Source of the DNA: Streptococcus sp. LPB0220
Lineage (GTDB): Bacteria; Bacillota; Bacilli; Lactobacillales; Streptococcaceae
Assembly: GCF_008727815.1 (NCBI RefSeq)
Contig: NZ_CP044230.1
Span: forward strand, 1,906,001-1,970,000
Reading direction: 5' to 3'
Length of the DNA stretch: 64,000 nt
The position numbers and the translations under genes were made by a program. Of this stretch, positions 42,322 to 51,856 are shown piece by piece; the stretch's first letter is position 1, and each line of letters starts with the position of its first letter. The notes below the pieces were generated by a model. It worked only from the letters and a program-made list of their open reading frames with translations, was not told the origin of the DNA and made no database searches.

Positions 42322-42420
42322 ATGGAGGTCGTGTCTCAGCACTCAATTCTTATTACCAACAGATTGGATTGGAACATTCCTATCTTTAAGAGTAATCAGG
42401 CATTGATAACTAGGCACTAA
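42322..42420 (+). CDS. Possible 32-aa leader peptide or gene remnant
   Basis: Open frame ATG..TAA inside the leader of the adhesin gene, beginning MEVVSQHSILITNRLDWNI and ending ALITRH. There is no ribosome site before its ATG; a GGAGG lies inside its first codons. It may be a leader peptide, the tail of a lost gene, or chance. Listed because it fills the leader and stops 24 bp before the adhesin start. Confidence 0.25.
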   Translation: MEVVSQHSILITNRLDWNIPIFKSNQALITRH

Positions 42421-42444
42421 TTTTTTATGAAAAGGGAAGATAAG

Positions 42445-45400
42445 ATGAAGAATAGAAATATTAAAATTTTCTCATTTATCCTTTGTTTAGTAGCGACGCT
42501 TTTCGCTTTAGGATGGAATCGGATTTCAGCAGAAACTCCTGAGGTTTCAGTATCAGGGAAATTTGTGGATACAATCCAAAATGTTAAAGTATCAAATAAT
42601 GAAGGTGGAGTTCTCGACTGGGACTTGAAACAGTGGGCAACTTTCCGAATCAATGCAGATTTTGATTTAGCTGGAAAAAATGTCAAAGCGGGGGATACTA
42701 CTGTTATATCTGTACCGGACGCTTTGATGATTACTTCACAATCATTCGATGTTAAAGATATCAATACAAATGAGATTATCGCACATGCCAAAGTGAATGT
42801 AGATAACAAGTCCATTTCTTTAACTTATACAGATTATGTCGAAAAACACTCTGATACAAGTGGATCATTCTTCTTTTACGCTCGTATAGATTTCAAAAAA
42901 CACCCAGAAAAAGGTGAAATACCAGTAGAAATCACCATTAACAAAGAAACAAAATTTGGCGGTAAAGTTACATTTACTGGTGTCGGTGATGGTAATCCTT
43001 ATCTTTTAACAAAGACTAGTTGGGTTAATGAAGGTGATAAAAGAGAGGTCCAATACACTATTTCAGTCAATCGTACAAAACAAAACATCAAAGGTGTAAC
43101 GATTGAGGACCACTTGCAATTTACAAATGCTTCCTACGTAAAAGATAGCATTAAGATTATTAAAGGTAAATTCTCATATGATACTGGTGAATGGGTATTC
43201 TCTGATAGAGTTGATGTAACAGACCAGCATAAGATTACAATTAGCGAAGATGGTCAATCATTTGTTATTGATTTAGGTGACATTACAGATCAAGATCAGT
43301 ATCGTATTAATTATAAAGTTCGTTTAAATTATGATCCTGCCGACGGAGAAGTCTTGAAAAATGAAGCAACTCTTAAAGGTCTAGGTATTGAAAGCAAAAA
43401 TGTAACTAATGCTGCTGCTGTTCAAATTGCTGGTGGTGCTGGTCTTGGTTATGTTTACTCAATCAATATCCATAAAGTAGATGATGCGAATCAACCACTT
43501 AAAGGTGCTAAGTTTAGAGTTGTTCGTCAAGCGAATAATCAAGTTATCGGTGAGTTTGAATCAGACGAAAATGGTAATATTGCTGTTGGAAAACTCTTAA
43601 AAGATAAATATATCTTAACTGAAATTGAAGCCCCATCAGGTCATATCATTAAAGAAGCTGATACTGTAGTTAATGTTGAAGATTTTGGTGCTGATCATTC
43701 AGTAACGAAAACAATTGTAAATCCGAAAGATAAGCCAAAAGAAACAAAAGCTACCATCGAACTTGATAAAACTCTTACCGGTCGTGATCTAACAGATGGC
43801 GAATTCAGCTTTGAATTGTACGAGGGTGCAACTAAGCTTCAAACTGTTACAAACAAAAACGGAAAAGTAACATTTGCACCAATTGAGTACACCGAAGAAG
43901 GTGAACATACTTACACTGTTAAGGAAGTAGCTGGAAATACCCCAGGTATTACCTATGACAAGACTGATAAACAAGTAACTGTTAAGGTGAAAAAAGATGG
44001 CGACAACCTTAAAGCAGATGTTGCTTATCCAGAAAATAAAACCTTCTCAAATACTTATACGGCTCCTCAACCAGCAAAAGCTAAAATTTCAGCGAGCAAG
44101 ATTTTAGAAGGTGCTGAATTGAAGAATGGCGAATTCAATTTCCAATTGTTAGATGAAACTGGAAAAGTTCTTCAAACAAAACAAAATGCTGCAGATGGTA
44201 CGGTAGCCTTTGATGACATTTCATATTCATTAGAGGACGCAGGAAAAACATTCCACTACACGATTAAAGAAGTCATTCCTGAAAGCAAAGCAAAAGGAAT
44301 GACCTACGATGAAGGAAATATTGATGTGACTGTAACTGTCACAAAAGATGATGCAAGCAATACACTCAAAGCTTCTGTGACATATGGTGATAAGACATCC
44401 TTCACTAACAAATTGGTAACCACTTCAATTCCACCAACTCCTCCGACTGTTGACAAACCTGAATTGAAACTCTACAACATTCAATTGCACAAAGCTAACG
44501 CAGATGGAAATGCTCTTGCAGGTGCTGTATTTGGTCTCTTTGAAGCCGATGGTACTACTCCTGTAGCGAATCCTTATGGAGAAGGGCAAGCAACTGCTAC
44601 TTCATCAGATGAAGAAGGTAAGAAGGGGCTTGTAACCTTTACGGGATTGGAAGCAAAAGATTATGTAGTGAGAGAGCTTACAGCTCCAGACGGTTACCAA
44701 CTATCAACAGATGTGATTAAAGTTTCTGCTAGCGAGTTGAAAGCTGCGACTAACCTCGTCGTAGACAAAGGAACAGTGGTCAACAAACCATTCACTTCAA
44801 TTCCTCCAACTCCTCCAACTGTTGACAAACCTGAATTGAAGCTTTATAGCATTCAGTTACATAAAGTCAACAATGAAGGTAAACCACTTGTTGGTGCCGT
44901 ATTCGGTCTCTTCGAAGCCGACGGTACGACTCCTGTAGCAAATCCTTATGGAGAAGGTCAAGCAACTGCAACTTCTGATGCGAATGGTCTTGTAACCTTT
45001 ACAGGATTAGAAGCAAAAGATTATGTAGTGAGAGAGCTTACAGCTCCAGACGGTTACCAATTATCAGATGAAGTCATCAAGATCGCAGCTAGTGATTTGG
45101 TTGCTTCAAACAGTGTAGTAGATAAAGGAAATGTCGTTAACAAACCATTTACTTCTATCCCACCAACTCCTCCGACTGTTGATAAGCCTGAGTTGAAGCT
45201 TTACAACATTCAATTGCATAAGGTGAGTGAAGAAGGTCAAGGGCTTCTAGGTGCGGTATTTGGACTCTATGAAGCAGATGGTACGACCCCAGTCGCTAAC
45301 CCATATGGCGAAGGTCAAGCGACTGCTACCTCTGATGAGAAAGGTCTTGTAACCTTCATTGGATTTGAAGCGAAAGATTATGTCATCAAGGAATTGACAG

Positions 45401-45750
45401 CTCCAACTGGATACCAATTGTTAACGAATCCTATCATAGTTTCAGCTAATGATTTTACCCAAGCTAAAGATTTGGTCGTGGATAAAGGGAATGTGGTGAA
45501 TAATAAAATTCCGCCATATACTCCACCAACTCCTCCAACTCCTCCAACTCCACCAACTACTCCTTCAACACCTCCAACGCCTTCAACTGATAAACCTAAA
45601 GGAAATCAGCCTTCTGGTAAACAATCAAAAGAAGGTAAGAAACAAGGTCTTCCTTCTACTGGCGAAACAGTAAGTACTGGACTTGTTGCAGCAGGGCTTG
45701 CCCTTGCAGGTGCTGGAAGCATGCTCGTTGCTAAAAAACGCCACGAATAA
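42445..45750 (+). CDS. LPSTG surface adhesin with pilin-type isopeptide and Cna-B domains
   Basis: 1101 aa sortase substrate. The start is ATG 42445 with GGGAAGATAAG before it; the ATG at 42427 lacks a site. Signal peptide 1-30 (LGWNRISAE). Residues ~35-330 resemble the two-domain adhesive head of MSCRAMM/Cna-A proteins. A Cna-B/SpaA domain follows (~337-425, INIHKVDDANQPLKGAKF), then two Spy0128/FctA-like pilin domains (~433-540 and ~545-650, each with a GEF(S/N)F motif and a YTVKE/YTIKE glutamate). Three ~120-residue Cna-B repeats (~655-1015, LHK...GAVFGLFEADGTTPV, ELTAPxGYQL) are typical of self-forming Lys-Asn isopeptide bonds. A PPTPP stalk, LPSTG (~1069), TM and KKRHE end it. No sortase gene is adjacent, so a stand-alone adhesin is more likely than a pilus operon. 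Confidence 0.9.
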   Translation: MKNRNIKIFSFILCLVATLFALGWNRISAETPEVSVSGKFVDTIQNVKVSNNEGGVLDWDLKQWATFRINADFDLAGKNVKAGDTTVISVPDALMITSQSFDVKDINTNEIIAHAKVNVDNKSISLTYTDYVEKHSDTSGSFFFYARIDFKKHPEKGEIPVEITINKETKFGGKVTFTGVGDGNPYLLTKTSWVNEGDKREVQYTISVNRTKQNIKGVTIEDHLQFTNASYVKDSIKIIKGKFSYDTGEWVFSDRVDVTDQHKITISEDGQSFVIDLGDITDQDQYRINYKVRLNYDPADGEVLKNEATLKGLGIESKNVTNAAAVQIAGGAGLGYVYSINIHKVDDANQPLKGAKFRVVRQANNQVIGEFESDENGNIAVGKLLKDKYILTEIEAPSGHIIKEADTVVNVEDFGADHSVTKTIVNPKDKPKETKATIELDKTLTGRDLTDGEFSFELYEGATKLQTVTNKNGKVTFAPIEYTEEGEHTYTVKEVAGNTPGITYDKTDKQVTVKVKKDGDNLKADVAYPENKTFSNTYTAPQPAKAKISASKILEGAELKNGEFNFQLLDETGKVLQTKQNAADGTVAFDDISYSLEDAGKTFHYTIKEVIPESKAKGMTYDEGNIDVTVTVTKDDASNTLKASVTYGDKTSFTNKLVTTSIPPTPPTVDKPELKLYNIQLHKANADGNALAGAVFGLFEADGTTPVANPYGEGQATATSSDEEGKKGLVTFTGLEAKDYVVRELTAPDGYQLSTDVIKVSASELKAATNLVVDKGTVVNKPFTSIPPTPPTVDKPELKLYSIQLHKVNNEGKPLVGAVFGLFEADGTTPVANPYGEGQATATSDANGLVTFTGLEAKDYVVRELTAPDGYQLSDEVIKIAASDLVASNSVVDKGNVVNKPFTSIPPTPPTVDKPELKLYNIQLHKVSEEGQGLLGAVFGLYEADGTTPVANPYGEGQATATSDEKGLVTFIGFEAKDYVIKELTAPTGYQLLTNPIIVSANDFTQAKDLVVDKGNVVNNKIPPYTPPTPPTPPTPPTTPSTPPTPSTDKPKGNQPSGKQSKEGKKQGLPSTGETVSTGLVAAGLALAGAGSMLVAKKRHE

Positions 45751-45754
45751 TTCT

Positions 45755-45797
45755 AAAACAGGTTTCCATCTAGCATTGCTAGATGGACCTGTTTTTT
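45755..45797 (+). terminator. Adhesin gene terminator
   Basis: AAAACAGG..CCATCTAGC/GCTAGATGG..CCTGTTTTTT, a long stem with a 4-nt loop and a small bulge, 5 bp beyond the stop. Confidence 0.85.
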
Positions 45798-45861
45798 ATT
45801 GATGACAGTCCTGTTTTCTGATCTTATTTCCGGTGTTTTTGCGCCCTTTCTAAGACACAAA

Positions 45862-45888
45862 AAAGAGATCGGCTCAAGTCCAATCTCT
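45862..45888 (-). terminator. Terminator of the glutamine amidotransferase gene
   Basis: AGAGAT-GG/CC-ATCTCT stem with one mismatch, followed on the minus strand by TTTTTTG; just past the stop at 45896. Confidence 0.55.
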
Positions 45889-45895
45889 AACTTCA

Positions 45896-46585
45896 TTATA
45901 ATTCCTGTAATAAATAACGGAAGAGTTCTAAATTCCCTTTTTCTTCATTGACCAAGTATTCTGGATGCCATTGCAAGCCCATAATGCGATGACCGTCTAC
46001 TGCTTCAATCGCTTCGATGGTGTGATCGCGCGGATCAAAGGCGGTCGCACGGAAATTTGGTGCAAGATCCTTGATACTTTGACGGTGCACGGAATTGATT
46101 CGACTGGCCTGACCAAAGAGTTGCTCTACCACACTACCTTTTTTAGTCTCGATAGAATGGGAAGTCCCAAATGGAAGACCTTGCCAATGCCCTTCAATCT
46201 CTTGGTTGAGTGTTCCTCCAAAAGCCACATTGATCAACTGAACCCCACGGCAGATTCCTAGAACCGGTTTGTTTTGGCGAACCGCTTCCTTCAGCAGGGC
46301 AAGCTCAAATTGATCCCGTTCGATATTGTAATCATCGCTTTCGATGGTTTTTTCTTCGCCATAGAGACTAGGATCGACATTTTGACCTCCACTTAAGATC
46401 AACTTGTCAATCGTTTCAACATAGTCCTTAACCAAGGAAGGGTCTCCCATCGGGATGACCATTGGAAGTCCACCTGCTTGACGGATCCCTTCCGCAAACT
46501 GACTAGACACGGAGGAATGAAGGTTTTTCCCTTCCGGGTCCACCGGACAGAGATTAGCGGATACTCCAACAATTGTTCTGCACAT
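45896..46585 (-). CDS. Class I glutamine amidotransferase, gamma-Glu-GABA hydrolase (PuuD) type
   Basis: 229 aa. Nucleophile Cys112 in LGICRGVQLIN and the catalytic His/Glu in LQWHPEYL near the C-terminus; SGGQNVDP (65-72) is characteristic of the gamma-glutamyl hydrolase group. It hydrolyses a gamma-glutamyl amide; the true substrate is unknown. The start is ATG 46585 (MCRTIVGV), seven bases after GGAGGA; the ATG two codons before is too close to that site. Transcribed divergently from gpsA. Confidence 0.88.
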   Translation of the reverse strand: MCRTIVGVSANLCPVDPEGKNLHSSVSSQFAEGIRQAGGLPMVIPMGDPSLVKDYVETIDKLILSGGQNVDPSLYGEEKTIESDDYNIERDQFELALLKEAVRQNKPVLGICRGVQLINVAFGGTLNQEIEGHWQGLPFGTSHSIETKKGSVVEQLFGQASRINSVHRQSIKDLAPNFRATAFDPRDHTIEAIEAVDGHRIMGLQWHPEYLVNEEKGNLELFRYLLQEL

Positions 46586-46858
46586 ATTCATTCCTCCTTC
46601 ATTTTAACTACTACTTATCTTACCACCCATTAGTGATAGTGTCTAATATGTATTTTTTAAAACCGTGATAGATTTTATTTATCACCCTCATCTTCCTCAC
46701 AAAACAATTGATGATCATACAAGTTTTTTTACCTATATTATGTTAAAATAGAGAGGAAAATAGAATCGTCCTTCAAGGCACACATTAGGCCGTTTCGAAG
46801 GTGCAAGCGCTAGATTCCTAGCCTTGTTGAAAAAATAGACATAGAAATGGAAGATACA

Positions 46859-47875
46859 ATGGAAAAACAAACCGTTGCAGTATTGGGTCCTGGTTCATGG
46901 GGAACAGCCCTTTCACAAGTCCTCAATGATAACGGCCATGAAGTCCGTCTCTGGGGAAATATCCAAGAACAAATCGATGAAATCAATACCGCTCATACCA
47001 ATCAACGCTATTTCAAAGACATCGTTATTAGCGATCAAATTACCGCTACGACCGATCTGAAAGCAGCTTTGGACGGCGTGGATGCTATCCTTTTTGTCGT
47101 TCCTACAAAGGTGACCCGCTTGGTCGCTAAACAAGTTGCTGAAACACTGGATCACCCTGTCACAGTCATGCACGCTTCTAAAGGATTAGAACCTGGTACA
47201 CACGATCGGATTTCTCAAATCCTCGAAGAAGAAATCCCTGCCTCTCTTCGCAGTGAGGTAGTGGTCGTTTCTGGACCGAGTCACGCGGAAGAAACCATCG
47301 TACGGGACATCACCCTCATTACAGCAGCCTCAAAAGATTTAGAAGCTGCACGCTATGTTCAAGAACTCTTTAGCAATCACTACTTCCGCCTCTATACCAA
47401 TACAGATGTTATCGGAGTGGAAACTGCTGGAGCCTTGAAAAATATCATCGCGGTCGGAGCTGGAGCCCTGCACGGTCTTGGTTATGGGGACAATGCCAAA
47501 GCAGCCATCATCACGCGCGGTCTCGCTGAAATCACGCGCCTTGGCGTTAAGCTAGGAGCTAGCCCCTTGACCTATAGCGGTTTGTCTGGGGTTGGTGACT
47601 TGATCGTTACCGGTACTTCTGTTCATTCCCGCAACTGGCGAGCTGGGGATGCTCTTGGACGTGGCGAAAAATTGGAAGATATCGAAGCCAACATGGGCAT
47701 GATCATTGAAGGGATCTCTACGACCAAAGTCGCCCATGAGCTGGCGCAAGAATTGGATGTCTACATGCCGATTACACAGGCCATTTACCAAGTCATCTAC
47801 GAAGGAAAAGATATCCGCGAAGCTATCCACCACATGATGAGCAATGAATTTAAAGAAGAAAACGAGTGGAAATAA
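46859..47875 (+). CDS. gpsA: Glycerol-3-phosphate dehydrogenase [NAD(P)+]
   Basis: 338 aa. Makes sn-glycerol-3-phosphate from dihydroxyacetone phosphate for phospholipid and teichoic acid synthesis. N-terminal Rossmann motif GPGSWGTAL, conserved VSGPSHAEE and the catalytic Lys region in [12 protein letters not shown]. The start is ATG 46859 ([10 protein letters not shown]) with GGAAG five bases before. Followed 45 bp later by galU, the normal streptococcal pair. The 267-bp spacer upstream holds its leader; I could not settle on one promoter. Confidence 0.97.
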   Translation: MEKQTVAVLGPGSWGTALSQVLNDNGHEVRLWGNIQEQIDEINTAHTNQRYFKDIVISDQITATTDLKAALDGVDAILFVVPTKVTRLVAKQVAETLDHPVTVMHASKGLEPGTHDRISQILEEEIPASLRSEVVVVSGPSHAEETIVRDITLITAASKDLEAARYVQELFSNHYFRLYTNTDVIGVETAGALKNIIAVGAGALHGLGYGDNAKAAIITRGLAEITRLGVKLGASPLTYSGLSGVGDLIVTGTSVHSRNWRAGDALGRGEKLEDIEANMGMIIEGISTTKVAHELAQELDVYMPITQAIYQVIYEGKDIREAIHHMMSNEFKEENEWK

Positions 47876-47920
47876 GTCAACCACCCTAACATCAATCCTA
47901 CCTTTTAGAAAGGAAACTAT

Positions 47921-48829
47921 ATGACTAAAGTTAGAAAAGCCGTCATTCCTGCGGCTGGTTTGGGGACGCGCTTCCTCCCAGCTACCAAAGCTTTGGCAAA
48001 GGAAATGTTGCCAATCGTTGACAAACCTACGATCCAATTCATCGTAGAAGAGGCTCTGAAATCTGGAATTGAGGAAATTCTTGTCGTAACAGGGAAGGCC
48101 AAACGTTCGATCGAAGACCATTTCGATTCTAACTTTGAATTGGAATACAACCTCGAGCAAAAAGGTAAGACTGACTTACTCAAGTTGGTCAATGATACAA
48201 CAGCGATCAATCTTCATTTCATCCGTCAAAGTCACCCTCGAGGTTTAGGAGACGCTGTCCTGCAGGCGAAAGCTTTTGTTGGGAATGAGCCTTTTGTTGT
48301 CATGTTGGGAGATGACCTGATGGACATCACCAATGATGATGCCTTGCCATTGACCAAACAATTGATGAACGACTACGATGAAACCCATGCATCCACTATC
48401 GCTGTGATGGAAGTCCCTCACGAAGAGGTTTCTTCTTACGGTGTGATTGCACCTCAAGGCGAAGGTATTAACGGTCTTTATAGCGTTGAAACGTTTGTCG
48501 AAAAACCAAACCCAGAGGACGCTCCAAGTGATCTCGCTATTATCGGACGCTACCTCTTGACTCCTGAAATCTTTGATATTCTTGCAAATCAAGAACCAGG
48601 TGCCGGCAATGAAATTCAATTGACGGATGCGATCGACACCCTCAATAAGACCCAACGAGTCTTTGCCCGTGAATTTAAAGGCCAGCGCTACGATGTGGGT
48701 GATAAATTCGGCTTCATGAAAACTTCGATTGACTATGCCTTGAAACACCCTCAAGTCAAAGATGATCTCAAACAATATATTATCGACCTTGGAAAAAAAT
48801 TAGAAGCATCTGAACAAACTGCAGACTAA
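47921..48829 (+). CDS. galU: UTP-glucose-1-phosphate uridylyltransferase
   Basis: 302 aa. Makes UDP-glucose from UTP and glucose-1-phosphate, precursor of capsule, glycolipids, teichoic acid sugars and, through the accessory Sec Gtf3 family, the glucose on SRR adhesins. Nucleotide-binding start [17 protein letters not shown], and [19 protein letters not shown] near residue 190. Ribosome site AGAAAGGAAAC. Cotranscribed with gpsA; ends in a bidirectional terminator. Confidence 0.97.
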   Translation: MTKVRKAVIPAAGLGTRFLPATKALAKEMLPIVDKPTIQFIVEEALKSGIEEILVVTGKAKRSIEDHFDSNFELEYNLEQKGKTDLLKLVNDTTAINLHFIRQSHPRGLGDAVLQAKAFVGNEPFVVMLGDDLMDITNDDALPLTKQLMNDYDETHASTIAVMEVPHEEVSSYGVIAPQGEGINGLYSVETFVEKPNPEDAPSDLAIIGRYLLTPEIFDILANQEPGAGNEIQLTDAIDTLNKTQRVFAREFKGQRYDVGDKFGFMKTSIDYALKHPQVKDDLKQYIIDLGKKLEASEQTAD

Positions 48830-48868
48830 AAAAGAAGGAAGAGAGATTTCATTCTCACTTCCTTTTTT
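48828..48868. terminator. Bidirectional terminator between galU and the C69 gene
   Basis: AAAAAAGAAGGAAG.GAGA / TCTC.CTTCCTTTTTT with a 6-nt loop. A run on one side and T run on the other, between two converging genes. Confidence 0.8.
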
Positions 48869-48892
48869 GTTGTATCTTATAAACTGTATCGT

Positions 48893-51439
48893 TTAATGGG
48901 TTCTACGTTTTTCGATGTAGTAGCCAAATCCAAAAACTGTCAAAAGAACTCCGCCTACCATCGTCGCGATTGAGATACTTTGTCCGGTTGATGGTAATTT
49001 TTTCTCACCTTTCTTCTCTTCAATTTTTGCTGCAGATTTATAAACTACACCATAAGTTGAGAAATGAGAGGTTGTAAATGTTACGGCTGACTTTTCTTCA
49101 TTTAGTTGGAATTGGAAGGATTCCAATTGACCATTTTCACCGATACCATAAACTGCTTCTACTTCTTTTTGCCCATTGACTGGAATGGTCACAACCGTTG
49201 GACTAATTTGATGTATAGGATTATTTTGGTTCGATAATTGAATATTATATGCCTTGTAATCTTTACCAGCTAGTTCTTTGACATCTTTCAAAACTTCAAC
49301 AAGAAGACTATAGCCACCTTGAGCAAAATCAGGGTTTTGCAAGACGATACCTGTTGCCTGGTCTACTAAAATATATGAATTTGTTGGTAAAACTGGGCGA
49401 CCAACGGTACTAACACTGTTACTATTTGTAGGAACAATAGTAGTTGTATTACTTGGTGTTGTTTCTTCCTTGCTTGGTTCTGTACTTGCTTCAGTGCTTG
49501 GCTTCGTTTCTTCCTTGCTCGGTTCTGTACTTGCTTCGGTGCTTGGCTTCGTTTCTTCCTTGCTTGGTTCTGTACTTGACTCAGTGCTTGGCTTCGTTTC
49601 TTCCTTGCTTGGTTCTGTACTTGACTCAGTGCTTGGCTTCGTTTCTTCCTTGCTTGGTTCTGTACTTGACTCTTTGCTTGGCTTCGTTTCTTCCTTGCTT
49701 GGTTCTGTACTTGACTCTGTGCTTGGCTTCGTTTCTTCCTTGCTTGGTTCTGTACTTGACTCTGTGCTTGGCTTCGTTTCTTCCTTGCTTGGTTCTGTAC
49801 TTGACTCTGTGCTTGGCTTTGTTTCTTCCTTGCTTGGCTCGGTACTTGATTCTGTTGGATCCTTGTAGTCATCTGGTAAAGATGCACGGTATGGATCATC
49901 TGTACGACCTGCTTCTTTAAGAGTTGCAGATAATTCAGACTCATATTGCTTGAATTGTTTGAAGAGACGTTCAGACCGAGCTAAAGCATCCTCAGTCACT
50001 TTATCTTCAACTGCTTTTGCTGCAGCTTCATCAGCTTTCAAGGCTGCATATTTGCTATCACTAACCTTCTGTTCAATGATCAATTGTTCTTCGAGAGCTT
50101 TCCAGTGATTTTGAATCGATTTTCCAAAGAGGTCTTGATTATTGATTGCCATCTGGTCAATATGCCATACTGTCCAATACCATGAATTCGGATCATAGGT
50201 AGCAGTTTGAGGTTTGAAAGCTTTATAGGTATCTTTTACATTTCCATAGAATGGAACATAAGGAGTATTCCGTGAAGGTCCCATTCCGAGCCATACAGTT
50301 CCACCAAATGATTTTGGAAGGTTTGGATTGATTTGGTAGACATGGGCATCGATGACGTTTTCGTTCCCTAAAGCATACTTGTATTGGTCTTTCCGAACAG
50401 TATCGTTGCTACCATTATCCCCTTGTTTCTTGACACCAATTTGATCATCTGGAACAAAACGACCATTTAAGTGTTCAAAACGGTTGCGTTGCAATGCAAA
50501 AGCATCTTCCAAAGTAAATTTCTTGTTTGGATCTGTTGGTGAGCGGAAGAGTTCATATTCATCATCTTCATAAGTCACTTTTGAGTTTGGATCCAAAAGA
50601 GTGATTCCTGCGTAAGTACGTGAACGGTCTCCTTCAGCATATTTTTCTGGTCCATAAGATTTAGCAATATGGAAGTTCCCATCTTTGTCTGTCTTGTAGT
50701 TACCAGATTCTTTAGCTACCTTTTCGACATCTTTCGAAGCGATCACGTTTTCCTTATCATTCAAATCCACATGACCAAGGTAGTAGGTATTTGCAAAGAC
50801 TGCATATTTGTCCTCTGGGACTTTTACCGCTACATATTGGTGTCCAGAAAGAATTTCCATATACCAAGTTTCATTTTGGTCTGCAAAAACGACAACATTC
50901 CCTTCTGCCGATCCTTTTTCTTCAATGACTTTAGCTAGGAATTCAACCCCTTCACGAGCAGACTTAACGCGTGGTAACACTACGTCCAACATAGCAGCTT
51001 CTGGAATTCCGTTTTCTGTCAACGGGTCAGTCTTCAAGACTTTTTTGTTTGGAATTGCTGTAACAGTTGAGGTCATAGAAACACCGGCTTCGTTAAATCC
51101 GTGTTCACCAAAAGCACCGTTACTACCATCTCCACGAGCAGAGTCATAAGTCGCTGTGTATTTCATTTCACTAGCAGCATGTGGATAGGTAAAACCATTG
51201 GATTCGTCTTCCAGTTGATCCCCTTCCTTATAATTCTTCGCATCAACAACCACATAATTCTTGTTGTGCTTGCCACCATTTGGATAGTAAGGGTAATCTT
51301 CTGTCCGACCAAAGAGAGTAGTCCCATCCTTGGTCAATTGCCGACCAATGATAAAGCCACAACAGGCTTGAACGGCTTGAACTGGTAGGAGCAAAAATGT
51401 CATTGCTACCAATGAAAGTTTAAACAACCATTTCTTCAT
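48893..51439 (-). CDS. C69-family dipeptidase, wall-anchored (LPSTG)
   Basis: 848 aa. N-terminal signal peptide, then ACCGFIIGR: peptidase family C69 uses an N-terminal Cys exposed by cleavage, and one of these two Cys should be it. The peptidase domain spans to about residue 560 (GRTEDYPYYPNGG; NETWYMEI..SGHQYVA). Then nine 15-residue repeats (TEPSKEETKPSTESS) make a stalk to the wall, followed by an extracellular beta domain (~700-815) and LPSTG, TM and KRRTH. Family members cleave dipeptides; the anchored, stalked form would feed amino acids at the cell surface or act on host peptides. Single gene between galU and the rhomboid operon. Confidence 0.88.
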   Translation of the reverse strand: MKKWLFKLSLVAMTFLLLPVQAVQACCGFIIGRQLTKDGTTLFGRTEDYPYYPNGGKHNKNYVVVDAKNYKEGDQLEDESNGFTYPHAASEMKYTATYDSARGDGSNGAFGEHGFNEAGVSMTSTVTAIPNKKVLKTDPLTENGIPEAAMLDVVLPRVKSAREGVEFLAKVIEEKGSAEGNVVVFADQNETWYMEILSGHQYVAVKVPEDKYAVFANTYYLGHVDLNDKENVIASKDVEKVAKESGNYKTDKDGNFHIAKSYGPEKYAEGDRSRTYAGITLLDPNSKVTYEDDEYELFRSPTDPNKKFTLEDAFALQRNRFEHLNGRFVPDDQIGVKKQGDNGSNDTVRKDQYKYALGNENVIDAHVYQINPNLPKSFGGTVWLGMGPSRNTPYVPFYGNVKDTYKAFKPQTATYDPNSWYWTVWHIDQMAINNQDLFGKSIQNHWKALEEQLIIEQKVSDSKYAALKADEAAAKAVEDKVTEDALARSERLFKQFKQYESELSATLKEAGRTDDPYRASLPDDYKDPTESSTEPSKEETKPSTESSTEPSKEETKPSTESSTEPSKEETKPSTESSTEPSKEETKPSKESSTEPSKEETKPSTESSTEPSKEETKPSTESSTEPSKEETKPSTEASTEPSKEETKPSTEASTEPSKEETTPSNTTTIVPTNSNSVSTVGRPVLPTNSYILVDQATGIVLQNPDFAQGGYSLLVEVLKDVKELAGKDYKAYNIQLSNQNNPIHQISPTVVTIPVNGQKEVEAVYGIGENGQLESFQFQLNEEKSAVTFTTSHFSTYGVVYKSAAKIEEKKGEKKLPSTGQSISIATMVGGVLLTVFGFGYYIEKRRTH
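49450..49858 (-). repeat. Nine 45-bp tandem repeats in the C69 gene
   Basis: Units encode TEPSKEETKPSTESS with few changes (one KESS, two TEAS, a last TTPS). Near-identical at DNA level, so prone to length change without frameshift. Confidence 0.92.
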
Positions 51440-51678
51440 GGCAAATCTCCTTTTCGAATACTCCTTTTAGTAAAAAAGGATAGCATTACCGATTTTTTAT
51501 ACCTCCAGTTTACATCTTTTCATTCATTTTTGCAAACGCATACCAGGCTTGTTTTTATTCTATTTTTTCCTAAATTATCTTTCTATCAACTCATTTCTAT
51601 GTAAATTATATATATTTATTGAGATTTCAAACAATTTTCTGTTAGTTTACGATTGCGCTACATTTTTTAGGAAAAAAA

Positions 51679-51853
51679 GAGAGTGGGACAGAAATCGGTA
51701 ATTCGTTAGAATTCGATTTCGTCGTCCCACCTCCGCACAGTTGAGTAGGGCTGTAAAAGCTGATGAAATCAGCGTAGTAGAACCCACTCAACCACTGCGT
51801 CTTGCTCGACAATCCAAAAACAATTAAGAGGCTAGGACTTTTGTCCTAGCCTC
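51679..51853. repeat. Intergenic repeat, family 1, copy C
   Basis: Same orientation and nearly same sequence as copy A. Ends three bases before the stop codon of the rhomboid gene, which has no other terminator. The rest of the 51440-51856 spacer is AT-rich upstream sequence of the C69 gene. Confidence 0.88.
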
Positions 51854-51856
51854 TTC

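Noticed and set aside
42445..45750. Adhesin considered as the tip protein of a pilus operon
   Set aside because: No sortase C or second pilin gene adjoins it; both neighbours are housekeeping genes on the other strand.
49444..49944. Long frames of L/P/S/V opposite and beside the C69 repeats
   Set aside because: They arise because the 45-bp repeat has no stop in several frames; no start signals.
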